A stretch of 35,384 nt of DNA from Desulfobacula sp. (GTDB taxonomy: Bacteria; Desulfobacterota; Desulfobacteria; Desulfobacterales; Desulfobacteraceae). The stretch is taken from positions 1-35,384 of the forward strand of contig JAAUSZ010000018.1 of assembly GCA_012031875.1 (NCBI GenBank), read 5' to 3'. The position numbers and the translations under genes are program-made. Every line of letters begins with the position of its first letter. Positions within the stretch are counted from its first letter, which is position 1. Below the pieces are notes generated by a model. The model was not told where the DNA came from and ran no database searches. It worked only from the letters and a program-made list of their open reading frames with translations. Shown piece by piece: positions 1 to 7,933 of the stretch.

Positions 1-2
1 GC

Positions 3-272
3 CAGACCGGCAGCGTCACCTATAACCTGTATTTCTCCGGGTACCGGAATGTTGAAGAAGACGCCCTGGGCCACGGGACCGTTTACCGCTATGACAGGAA
101 AAAGCGGCTCATTGCCGTAGAAAACACCCTGGGCCACGCCACCCGGACCGGATACGACGGCCGGAATTCCGACCCATCAAATCATTGCTTGACAGTTTCC
201 GGGAAAAATTTTATTGCCATAAAAGGAAAAAGATTTGTGCGGGAGCATGGAAGCATGCTGAGAGGGGCCTGA
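3..272 (+). CDS. Rhs/YD-repeat protein, C-terminal fragment (partial, left edge)
   Basis: The frame starting at base 3 is open from the window edge to TGA at 270-272. Up to about base 165 it encodes two degenerate YD (Rhs) repeat units, seen as ALGHGTVYRYDRKKRL followed by NTLGHATRTGYDGR; the underlying DNA repeats CCCTGGGCCACG. YD repeats form the shell of secreted or surface Rhs toxins and related wall proteins. After about residue 55 the repeat pattern stops, and the frame runs into the TPP riboswitch, so the real end is probably earlier or in another frame. Only the tail is visible, so toxin type and full architecture cannot be judged. I am fairly sure of the repeat family and unsure of the 3' boundary. 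Confidence 0.55.
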   Translation, partial: QTGSVTYNLYFSGYRNVEEDALGHGTVYRYDRKKRLIAVENTLGHATRTGYDGRNSDPSNHCLTVSGKNFIAIKGKRFVREHGSMLRGA

Positions 273-322
273 CCCGACCGTTACATCACCTGATCCGGAT
301 CATGCCGGCGGAGGGAACGAAT
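233..322 (+). promoter_or_regulatory. TPP (THI-box) riboswitch upstream of thiBPQ
   Basis: The sequence carries the conserved thiamine pyrophosphate aptamer elements. These are CTGAGA at 258-263, ACCCG at 272-276, and the ACCTGATCCGGAT / ATGCCGGCGGAGGGAA strand at 288-317. The closing helix P1 can be drawn as ATTTGT (233-238) paired with ACGAAT (317-322), with one G-U pair. TPP binding normally lowers expression of thiamine synthesis and transport genes. An intrinsic terminator and then thiB follow directly, so this is very probably a transcription-terminating OFF switch. Confidence 0.95.
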
Positions 323-332
323 TGACCTTTGA

Positions 333-375
333 CCATTCTCTGATCCTCAGGCGTTTTATCAGGGAATGGTTTTTT
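333..375 (+). terminator. Riboswitch expression-platform terminator
   Basis: A 12-bp stem pairs CCATTCTCTGAT (333-344) with ATCAGGGAATGG (358-369), with one G-U pair and a 13-nt loop, followed by six T (370-375). It lies between the TPP aptamer and the thiB start at 392. This is the expected layout for ligand-controlled transcription termination. I did not identify the anti-terminator pairing. Confidence 0.85.
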
Positions 376-391
376 ATTGGGAGAGTAAAAG

Positions 392-1439
392 ATGAAAATT
401 CATTATGGATTAATCGGGCTGTGTGTCATTGTTTTCGGGCTGTTGGCCTGTTCCGGGGAAAAAGAGGGCTTGCCCTCCGTCACCCTCATGACCCATGACA
501 GTTTCAGCATCAGCAATGAAGTGGCCCAGAAATTTGAGGCGGCCGTGGGGGCAAAACTGGTGGTCCTGAAATCCGGGGATGCGGGGGAGGCTTTAAACAA
601 GGCCATCCTGTCCAAGAACAATCCCCTGGCCGATATTTTTTTCGGCGTGGACAATACCTTTTTAAGCCGGGCCCTGGAGGCGGGCCTCTTTGTTCCCTAT
701 GCGCCAAAGGGGCTTGAGGCCGTTGACGGGGCTCTGAAACGGGACCCTGAAAACCGTCTCATCCCCGTGGATTTCGGGGATGTGTGTCTGAATTACGATA
801 TCCAATGGTTTGCGGATAAGGGGGAAAAGGCCCCCGGCCGGGCTGGAGGACTTGATCAAGCCGGAATATAGGGGTCTGACCGTTGTCCAGAACCCGGCCA
901 CCTCGTCTCCGGGCCTGGCCTTTCTTATGACCACCATTGCCCGGTTTGGCGAAGACGGCTATATGGATTACTGGAAAAAGCTGAAGGCCAATGAGGTGCT
1001 GGTGACCAGCGGGTGGAAGGAAGCCTATTGGGGCCGGTTTACGGCGGCGTCCGAAGGGGAGAGGCCCATTGTGGTGAGCTATGCCTCAAGCCCGGCGGCC
1101 GAGGTCTTTTTTGCCAAGACACCGCCAAAGGAAGCGCCCACGGGCGCGGTGACGGGAAACGGGTCCGCCTTCCGGCAGATCGAATTTGCCGGGATTTTAA
1201 AGGGGGCCGCCCATCCGGACCTTGCCGAAAAGGCCATGGATTTTCTTTTGTCCAAGGCCTTTCAAGAGGATATCCCTTTGCAGATGTTCGTGTTCCCGGC
1301 CCTAACCGCTGCCGAACTGCCCGAGGTCTTTACAAAGCATGCCCGGATAACGGCGGAACCGGCAGTCCTGGATTCTGGCCTTATTGACCGGAAAAGGGAG
1401 GACTGGATCAGGGAATGGGCCGAGGCCATGCTTCAATGA
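392..1439 (+). CDS. thiB: Thiamine ABC transporter, periplasmic binding lipoprotein (one frameshift as read)
   Basis: Substrate-binding component of the thiamine/TPP importer. The start is ATG 392, with GGGAGAG at 379-385 as ribosome site. Residues 1-20 form a lipoprotein signal ending in the lipobox LLAC (Cys20), so the protein is likely membrane-anchored. The N-lobe shows the ThiB-type segment LADIFFGVDNTFLSRALEAG and, further on, IPVDFGDVCLNYD. The frame breaks at about 835-850 in a C/G-rich run. The continuation LEDLIKPEYRGLTVVQNP lies in the next frame, which implies one extra base. Corrected length is about 348 aa, normal for ThiB. The stop overlaps the thiP start (ATGA). The TPP riboswitch upstream supports the substrate assignment over other family members. 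Confidence 0.9.
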
Positions 1440-3085
1440 AACAAAGGCTGTATCTTCATCCCTATGCCCTGGCCGGACTGGTTCCGGCCGGGTTTTTCCT
1501 GGTTTTTTATGTTTATCCCCTGGCCGGGATCGGGGTCAGAAGCTTTTTTAAAAACGGGCAAATGAACCCGTTTTTCCTGGACCAGGTGTTTCAGTCCCCC
1601 CGGATGCTGGGGATCATCTGGTTTACCTTCTGGCAGGCCGGGCTTTCGACCCTCCTGACTCTGGCCGCCGCCTTTCCCTGCGCCTTTGTCCTGTCCCGGT
1701 ATGCCTTCAGGGGCAAGGGGCTTCTCCAGCTTTTGGCCTCCATTCCCTTTGTCCTTCCGGCCGTGGTGACGGCTGCGGCCCTCCAGGCCTGTTTCGGTAA
1801 GGACGGGGGGATGTTCGGGGTCCGCATGGAGCATCCCCTGGCCCTGATTCTCCTGGCCCATGTGTTTTATAATTTTTCAGTCATGCTCAGGATCATGACC
1901 GGGTTCTGGTCCTCCCTCCAGGGCAGGGTCCGGGAAGCGGCCATGATGCTGGGGGCCGGTCCCTTCCGGGTATTTTCAACCATTACCCTGCCCCTGCTGA
2001 GGCCTGCGGTCCTGGCCGCCTCCACCCTGGTGTTCATGTTCTGTTTTTCAAGCTTCGGGATTATCCTGATACTAGGGGGTCCTTCCTTTTCCACCCTTGA
2101 GGCGGAGATCTACCGCCAGGCGGCCCATCTGTTCAATCTTCCCCTGGCTTCCTTTTTGTCCCTGGTGCAGATCCTGTTCACCTTTTCCCTCATGTGGGTC
2201 TATACCTCTTTTACCCGGCGGGCGGCCCGGTTCATGCCCAAGGCCCAGCAGGCGGAGCTGAAAAAACCGGTGCGGGTCTGGGAAAAGTTCATGGTGGCCG
2301 GGGTTGCGGTGTTTGTGGTGGGCTTATGCACCCTGCCGCTGGCGGCCCTGGTGGTCAAATCCTGCATGTATGAAGGACGTTTTTCCATGACCTTTTATAC
2401 GGCCCTGTTTCAAAATCTGTCCGGGTCCATATTCTATATCCCGCCGGTTCACGCCGTCCAATATTCTCTCATCTTTGCCATGATTTCCCTTTTGATAGCC
2501 CTGGGGACCGGGACCTGTGCGGCCCTGTTCATCCGGTTCTGTGACCAGCGGTTTACCTCGGCCTGGGCCTCCTTTTTTGATCCCCTGTTCATGCTGCCCC
2601 TGTCCACGTCCGCGGTGACCCTGGGCTTCGGCATGATCATCACCCTGGACCGGCCGCCCTTGAACCTGAGAACCTCGTTTTTCCTCATCCCCATTGCCCA
2701 TGCCCTGGTGGGCTTTCCCTTTGTGGTGAGATCCATCCTCCCGGCCCTGCGGTCCATTCCCCAATCCCTGACCGATGCGGCGGCCGTGCTGGGGGCCTCA
2801 CCCTTGAAAATCGCCTTCACCATAGACCTTCCCCTCATCGCCAAATCCCTGGCCGCCGGGGCCATCTTTGCCTTTACCGTCAGCCTGGGGGAATTCGGGG
2901 CCACCCTTTTTACGGCCCGGCCGGAAACCCCGACCCTTCCCGTGGCCATTTACCGGTTCCTGGGCCAGCCCGGCGCCATGAACCATGGCCAGGCCCTGGC
3001 CATGTCCGTGATCCTGATGCTGGTCACGGCCTTGGGCTTTGTGGGCATTGAAAATTTCAGAAAACACAATCCGGAGGGGTTCTGA
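1436..3085 (+). CDS. thiP: Thiamine ABC transporter permease (fused two-domain)
   Basis: Inner-membrane channel of the thiamine importer, 549 aa. It is very hydrophobic, with two homologous permease halves in one chain, as is usual for ThiP/FbpB-type permeases. Each half carries the ATPase-docking EAA-type loop: REAAMMLGAGPFRVFSTITLP at about residues 165-185 and TDAAAVLGASPLKIAFTIDLP at about 445-465. The start is set at ATG 1436 because it overlaps the thiB stop as ATGA; an in-frame ATG at 1415 would add only seven non-family residues inside thiB. Its stop overlaps the thiQ start as TGATG, indicating translational coupling. No frameshift is visible. Confidence 0.9.
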   Translation: MKQRLYLHPYALAGLVPAGFFLVFYVYPLAGIGVRSFFKNGQMNPFFLDQVFQSPRMLGIIWFTFWQAGLSTLLTLAAAFPCAFVLSRYAFRGKGLLQLLASIPFVLPAVVTAAALQACFGKDGGMFGVRMEHPLALILLAHVFYNFSVMLRIMTGFWSSLQGRVREAAMMLGAGPFRVFSTITLPLLRPAVLAASTLVFMFCFSSFGIILILGGPSFSTLEAEIYRQAAHLFNLPLASFLSLVQILFTFSLMWVYTSFTRRAARFMPKAQQAELKKPVRVWEKFMVAGVAVFVVGLCTLPLAALVVKSCMYEGRFSMTFYTALFQNLSGSIFYIPPVHAVQYSLIFAMISLLIALGTGTCAALFIRFCDQRFTSAWASFFDPLFMLPLSTSAVTLGFGMIITLDRPPLNLRTSFFLIPIAHALVGFPFVVRSILPALRSIPQSLTDAAAVLGASPLKIAFTIDLPLIAKSLAAGAIFAFTVSLGEFGATLFTARPETPTLPVAIYRFLGQPGAMNHGQALAMSVILMLVTALGFVGIENFRKHNPEGF

Positions 3086-3800
3086 TGGAAAACGAGCTGG
3101 TTCTGGACCGGGTCGGGAAGACCTTTGATGACGGCAGCCTGGTCCTGCGGCATATCGATTTGCGGCTGGCCCAGGGGACAAAACTCTCTGTGTTGGGGCC
3201 CTCGGGCTCCGGGAAAACCACCTTGCTGAGACTCATTGCCGGTCTGGAAACCCCGGATTCGGGAAATATAATTTTTGACGGGCAACGGATCAATGACCTG
3301 CCTCCCCATCAGCGGCGCTTCGGCATGATGTTCCAGGAATTTGCCCTCTTCCCCCATATGAATGTCTTTGACAATATCGGCTATGGCTTGAGGATGAAGG
3401 GGTTTTCCAGGGACTGGATCAAGTTAAGGGTGGAGGAGATGCTGGCCCTGACCGGGCTGTCCGGTTTTGAAAAGCGGCAGGTGGATGCCCTTTCCGGCGG
3501 GGAGCGCCAGCGGGTGGCCCTGGCCAGGCCTTGGCCCCGGAACCCCGGCTCCTGATGCTGGACGAACCCCTGAGTTCCCTGGACCGGGTCCTGAGAAAGC
3601 GGCTCCTGGCGGAACTGACCGCCATCCTGTCCAGGCTGAACATCACCACCCTCTTTGTCACCCATGACCATGAGGAAGCCTTTGCCGCGGGAAGCCGGGT
3701 CATCATCATGAACCAGGGAAGCATCGAGCAGGCCGGAAGGCCCGAGGAACTGGTCCAATCCCCGAAGAACCAGTGGGTCAGGGAATTCCTGGGGCTTTGA
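3085..3800 (+). CDS. thiQ: Thiamine ABC transporter ATP-binding protein (one frameshift as read)
   Basis: ATPase that powers ThiBP. The chain has Walker A GPSGSGKTT at residues 38-46, a Q-loop in MMFQEFALFP, the ABC signature LSGGERQRVALAR from residue 136, Walker B LLMLDEPLSSLD and the H-loop FVTHDHEEA. The frame breaks just after the signature at about 3528-3533. The text reads AGGCCTTGG where AGGGCCTTGG would keep the Arg-Ala-Leu-Ala reading, so one G appears missing. Corrected length is 238 aa, usual for ThiQ. The start overlaps the thiP stop and has GGAGGGG at 3073-3079. This is the last gene of the riboswitch-controlled operon. Confidence 0.9.
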
Positions 3801-3820
3801 CCCAAGCCCCTCTGCGCTTG

Positions 3821-3898
3821 CCGGGCAGGGTTCTCAAGCGGTTTCGCCGGATTCAGGATCCTTGCCCGGCCGGCGGAACCCCTTATTCCGGTTCCGCC
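3821..3898. terminator. Inverted repeats between convergent genes (possible terminator region)
   Basis: Two inverted repeats lie between the convergent thiQ and thiolase-like genes. CCGGGCA (3821-3827) pairs with TGCCCGG (3863-3869). GGCGGAACC (3872-3880) pairs perfectly with GGTTCCGCC (3890-3898) around a 9-nt loop that holds the minus-strand stop codon. Neither is followed by a T-run, so a factor-independent terminator is not proven. Confidence 0.35.
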
Positions 3899-5379
3899 AG
3901 ATTGATCCGGGCGGCTCCGTCGAATCGTAAATTCACCTTTTCCCCCACCCGGCTTTTCTGCATCAGATATTTGAACACATCCGGGTCTTGCCGGGTTCGG
4001 GCGATGAACCGGTGGCTGTCCTTGGTTTTTCCATAGATCAGTCCATAGGAAGGGGTCTGGTCCGGGGAAAAGATCACCGTATAGGTTTCAATGAGGCCCG
4101 GGCCGCTGGCCTCTGCCTTGATTGGTTCCGGGGCCTTCCCGGCCAGGGGGGATGATTGATCCTGAATAGAATCCCGGCCGATGTCCCGGGTCTTGGGTTC
4201 AGACCCGTAAACCCCGGCCGCATGCTTGTGCATGAACCAGCCCAGGGCCGTGACCAGGCCCTTTGAATAGTCTCCTTGGGTGATTTTTTCCGCCAGGGTG
4301 GCCACGGCATGGAGGCTGTAATTATTGCCCGGCCCGCCGAAAAAACCGAGGCCGCCGGTGAGGGTGAGGGGTCTTGGGTCATCCTCCTGGATGCCGATCA
4401 TCTTTTTGGCCATGGACACGGCGCAGGGAAAGCAGGAATAAAGATCAAAGCAGTCCAGGTCTTCCAGGCGGACGGCGGCCCGGTCCAGGGCCTTTTCAAC
4501 AGCGGCCCCCAGGGGAGGGCTTGAGGTGAAATCGGATTTTTGGATCATGAAGCGCTGGGAATCCTCGGCATAGCCGCCGCCGAGAAAATAGACCGTTGCC
4601 GGTTCTTTTCCGAACAGGCTTTGGCCGCCGCTTCCGACATGAGGAGGACGGCGGCCCCCTGGTCCACGGTGACAAAGGAATTCATGAATTTGGTATAGGG
4701 AAAGGCCACGGGCCGGTTGGCCGGTCCGGGGGTGATGATCTCTTCCGGTGTTTTCGGGCTCCGGGTCCAGGCAAAGGGGTGGGTTGAGGCGGTTTGGCTG
4801 AAGGCGGACCACATCCGGCCGATTTTCATGAGATAGGCGTTGAGATCCAGGCCGGAAGCGGCCCAGAGGGCGGTTTCAAACAGCGGGAATCCCTGCATGG
4901 GGTGTTCCATGCCGTGTTGGTTTTCCAGGGGCGTGGACCCGATGCGGTCATCCCCGGGGTAATCGGCGGGGATGCCCAGGAACAGGGCGCTTTCGACCCG
5001 TTCCGGGTCCGGTCCCCGCTGGATATAGGTTTCGGCTCCGGCAATGAGGACGGAATCCAGTTCGTTTCTGGCAATCATGCCCGCCGCCAGATTGATGAGG
5101 GTCTGGGGGGAATTGCCGCCGGATCCCGGACGACCTGGGTGAATCCCGGGGCGGCCCCCAGGGGCTTGGGCAAGCTGTTTGGCAGGGTCCGGATAATGCC
5201 GGCTCAGAGTCCTGACCACCATGATCCCGTCCAGGCGGGACAGAAGGGTTTCAGATCCTGCTGTCCGGGCGGCTTGCCGGGAGGCTTCCTGCATGAGCCC
5301 CAGGGGTCCCGGGTTCCCGGTTCAGATCTTTGGGCTGGAGGACTTGGCCCCAGCCGGCAACAACAACATTCGGTTCCAT
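3883..5379 (-). CDS. Thiolase-like protein with C-terminal add-on domain (several frameshifts as read)
   Basis: Thiolase-superfamily protein, annotated in relatives as acetyl-CoA acetyltransferase or thiolase-like protein type 1. The start is the minus-strand ATG at 5377-5379, giving MEPNVVVAGWGQVLQ. Recognisable segments include GGNSPQTLINLAAGMIARNE, AGAETY, FVTVDQGAAVLLMSEAAA, LDCFDLYSCFPCAV and GGLGFFGGPGNNYSLHA. The last roughly 110 residues look like the OB-type extra domain of these proteins (TYTVIFSPDQTPSYGLIYGK onward). Four indels are needed, near 5308-5313, 5168-5170, 5119-5121 and 4600-4622. They sum to zero and give about 498 aa, the family length. It sits 30 nt downstream of the NRDE gene. 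Because the indels are dense here, a real pseudogene is possible. Substrate unknown. Confidence 0.75.
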
Positions 5380-5409
5380 ATGATGCGCTATCCTTTTTCA
5401 GGTCCGGTG

Positions 5410-6177
5410 TCAGCCGGGGATGAGGAAACGGCGGTCCCTTTGTTCCAGCCTATTTCCGGCGGAATAGGTCCTTTCCGTGATATTGATATTGTTTTTTTGA
5501 TCCACAAGCATGGCAAGGGAGGATCTTGTGCCATAGTCGGGGCTCTCGATAAACAGGGGGGATAAAACTCTTTCCCATTCCAGGCCGATCCCGGTGTCGG
5601 GAAGGCTGTCATCAGGCGGGAGAGTCCGGTCCTTTAAAAGGGAGAAAAGCTGGTCCGGGGCCGGGGCGGCTGAATCTTGGAGGATCTTTTCCAGGGCTTT
5701 TTTTCCGGACTCCACCTTGGGCCAGGGCGTGTTGAGAAACCGGTTGGAAATCCCGTGGATGCCGGGAGGGATCTCTTCCATTTTACCGGTCAAATTAGTA
5801 AACCAGAAGAGCCGGTCCGGGCTTCCCAAAATCAGGTTGAATCCGTTGTAGGCATTGGCTTTGGGCGTGAAATCCCGGATAAAGCGTTCCGGTGATTGTT
5901 CCGACCCGAGAAAGTCCGGGATGATTTCCCCCCGGGAAGGGGCATTTGGCTTTAAGGCGGCCGGGTTCCGGTAATTGGTAAGGGCGGCAAAGGTTCCGTT
6001 TCTGCCGATGCCGAACCAGGTGCCGCTCTGATCCAGGTCTTTTCCGGCAAGGATGTTGGGCGGATCTTCCCAGAAATGCATGGCCGCCGTGGGCCGTTGG
6101 TAGAATTCATCCCGGTTGGCCACCAGGACCAGGGGAAAATCTTTTGACATTTTATATCCAAACAGGATTAAACACAT
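5410..6177 (-). CDS. NRDE/TANGO2 family protein
   Basis: 255-aa protein of the TANGO2 (transport and Golgi organization 2) family. It begins MCLILFGYK with Cys2, as family members do, and has the defining NRDE motif in VANRDEFYQRPT at about residues 19-30. Other family segments are SGTWFGIGRNGTFAALTNYR and the GISNRFLNTPWPKVESG block. The processed N-terminal Cys resembles Ntn-hydrolases, but the biochemical role in bacteria is not firmly established; links to heme or acyl-CoA metabolism have been proposed for the family. It precedes the thiolase-like gene on the same strand and probably shares its transcript. It is divergent from the acetyl-CoA acetyltransferase gene. The frame is intact. 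Confidence 0.88.
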   Translation of the reverse strand: MCLILFGYKMSKDFPLVLVANRDEFYQRPTAAMHFWEDPPNILAGKDLDQSGTWFGIGRNGTFAALTNYRNPAALKPNAPSRGEIIPDFLGSEQSPERFIRDFTPKANAYNGFNLILGSPDRLFWFTNLTGKMEEIPPGIHGISNRFLNTPWPKVESGKKALEKILQDSAAPAPDQLFSLLKDRTLPPDDSLPDTGIGLEWERVLSPLFIESPDYGTRSSLAMLVDQKNNINITERTYSAGNRLEQRDRRFLIPG

Positions 6178-6206
6178 GGATAAGTCCTTGTTTTTTGCCC
6201 GGCTCT

Positions 6207-6236
6207 TTGTTATTGATTTTATTTTATAGTTAAAAT
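6207..6236 (+). promoter_or_regulatory. Candidate sigma-70 promoter for the acetyl-CoA acetyltransferase gene
   Basis: TTGTTA (6207-6212), an 18-nt spacer and TAAAAT (6231-6236) lie in the 100-nt AT-rich gap between divergent genes. The -10 matches the consensus at 5 of 6 positions and the -35 at 4 of 6. The ribosome site GGAGG (6270-6274) and ATG 6281 follow. Confidence 0.35.
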
Positions 6237-6280
6237 GTAACTGTTAATAATGAAAAAATCAATATGGATGGAGGCTTTAA

Positions 6281-7566
6281 ATGAAAAACGTAGTGGTTGT
6301 CAGTGGTGTCAGAACGGCTGTGGGGTCCTTTGGCGGTGTATTAAAAGATGTTCCGGTGGTTGAGCTGGGAACCTATGTCATGAAAGACGTGTTGAAACGA
6401 GCCGGTTTGAAACCGGCAGTGGATGACTCCCAGACCGGATTCTCGCCTGATACTTTAAAAGACCAGGGCATGATCGACCTTGAGAAAAAGGATATGATTA
6501 TGATGAATCCCTGACCCCGGTATTTGTGGATGAGGTCATCATGGGCAATGTGCTCCAGGCAGGGCAGGGGCAGAATACGGCCCGCCAGGCCATGATCGGG
6601 GCGGGCATTTCCCGGCAGAGCGCCGCCTTCACCGTCAACAAAATCTGCGGGTCGGGCCTGAAGGCCATTGCCCTGGGCGCCCAGGCCATCATGGCGGGTC
6701 AGGCCGAGGTCATCATTGCCGGGGGCCAGGAAAGCATGAGCAACGCCCCCATGGCCCTGACCAAGGCCAGATGGGGCCACCGGATGGAATTGACCGGCAT
6801 CGGCCCGGTTCACGACCTCATGGTCTTTGACGGGCTGTATGAGATTTTCTACGGCTACCACATGGGCCTGACGGCTGAAAACATTGTTGAAAAATACGGG
6901 ATTACCCGGGAGGAACAGGATCAACTGTCCCTGCTCAGCCACAACAGGGCCTTTGCCGCGGTCAACGACGGAACCTTTGCCAAGGAAATCATTCCCGTGG
7001 TCATCAAATCCCGGAAAGGGGATATCATTGTGGACAAAGACGAGCGGCCTATGCAGACCAGCATGGAAAAACTCGGCAAACTGGCCCCGGCCTTTAAAAA
7101 AGGCGGCAGTGTCACTGCCGGCAATGCCTCGGGCATCAATGATGCCGCGGCAGCGGTGCTTCTCATGTCTGAAGAAAAAGCGGATGCCCTGGGCCTTGAA
7201 AAACTGGCAAAGATCAAAGCCTTTGCGTCCGGTGGCCTTGACCCGGCCTATATGGGCCTGGGGCCTGTGCCGGCCATCCGGAAGGTGCTGAAACAGACCG
7301 GCATGGGCATCGGCGACATTGACCTCATCGAACTGAACGAGGCCTTTGCGGCCCAAGCCATCGGCTGCATGAGGGAACTCGGGATCAATGTGGAAAAACC
7401 CAATGAACTGGGCTCGGGTATTTCCATCGGCCATCCCATCGGCTGCACCGGGGCAAGGCAGATGGTGACCGCCATTCACCAGATGAAGAGAAAAGGCTAT
7501 AGCACGGGTCTGATCTCCATGTGTATCGGCGGCGGCATGGGAATGGCAATGATCATCGAAAGATAA
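6281..7566 (+). CDS. Acetyl-CoA C-acetyltransferase (thiolase), one frameshift as read
   Basis: Condenses two acetyl-CoA to acetoacetyl-CoA, or cleaves it during degradation; cytoplasmic. It has a canonical N-terminus, VVSGVRTAVGSFGG. The active-site Cys lies in NKICGSGLKAIALGAQ at about residue 125. The catalytic His is in SIGHPIGCTGARQ and the second Cys in MCIGGGMGMAM. The frame breaks near 6487-6492: a one-base deletion turns the expected EKK..YDYDESLTPVFVDEV into a premature stop. Corrected length is about 428 aa, roughly 35 more than usual. The excess is an acidic insertion between AGLKP and VDEVIMGNVLQAG, ahead of the catalytic Cys. GGAGG stands 6 nt before the ATG. It looks monocistronic. 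Confidence 0.9.
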
Positions 7567-7613
7567 GTTTGTCCTTTACTTGGGTGCATGAAAATGCTAA
7601 GAAATTAATAATT

Positions 7614-7643
7614 TTTACACGCGTTAAACGTTTGAAATAAAAT
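7614..7643 (+). promoter_or_regulatory. Candidate promoter for the small membrane protein
   Basis: TTTACA (7614-7619), an 18-nt spacer and TAAAAT (7638-7643) lie in the AT-rich gap after the thiolase. The start codon of the small ORF is 20 nt further on. This is supported only by consensus matching. Confidence 0.3.
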
Positions 7644-7663
7644 GCATAAAGGGGTGTTATATC

Positions 7664-7818
7664 ATGGATATTCCCAGGAAATTAGGCATACTGATTTACA
7701 CGGCGGTTCCGGCCATTGTCGGCGGCGGGATCACCTATCATTTTTTGGCAGTTTTGTTCAGGTTATTATATTTGAAGTGCTTCTTGTTCTGGCGGCCCTG
7801 GGTTTGATCAGAAACTAA
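7664..7818 (+). CDS. Small hydrophobic membrane protein (about 51 aa, one frameshift as read)
   Basis: ATG 7664 is preceded by AAGGGG (7649-7654). As read, the frame gives 47 residues ending at TGA 7805-7807. If one T is restored to the T-run at 7740-7746, the frame continues through a better C-terminus, FFGSFVQVIIFEVLLVLAAL, to TAA 7816-7818, for 51 residues. Two membrane segments are then visible, at about residues 8-28 and 32-48. The strong terminator directly after supports an independent transcription unit. I recognise no family. The rest of the 367-nt gap between thiolase and permease holds only the candidate promoter and that terminator. Confidence 0.5.
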
Positions 7819-7839
7819 AAAAAGATGATCGTCTGATAA

Positions 7840-7892
7840 ATGTAAAGCCGTATTGTGCGGGTTTTCAGCATAATACGGCTTTACATGGTTTT
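7840..7892 (+). terminator. Strong intrinsic terminator-like hairpin
   Basis: A 19-bp stem runs from 7840-7858 (ATGTAAAGCCGTATTGTGC) to 7868-7886, with a single G-U pair and a 9-nt loop. A short T-run (GGTTTT, 7887-7892) follows. It ends the unit containing the small membrane protein and insulates the permease-gyrA group. An A-rich 5' flank could let it act on both strands. Confidence 0.75.
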
Positions 7893-7933
7893 GTCCTTTT
7901 CATTTTCCAGGCCTTGGATAGAGTGGTGACCCC

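Noticed and set aside
6373-7479. A 368-codon open frame on the minus strand over the thiolase gene
   Set aside because: It mirrors a confidently identified thiolase, has low-complexity His/Gly/Phe-rich composition, and shows no family motif or ribosome site.
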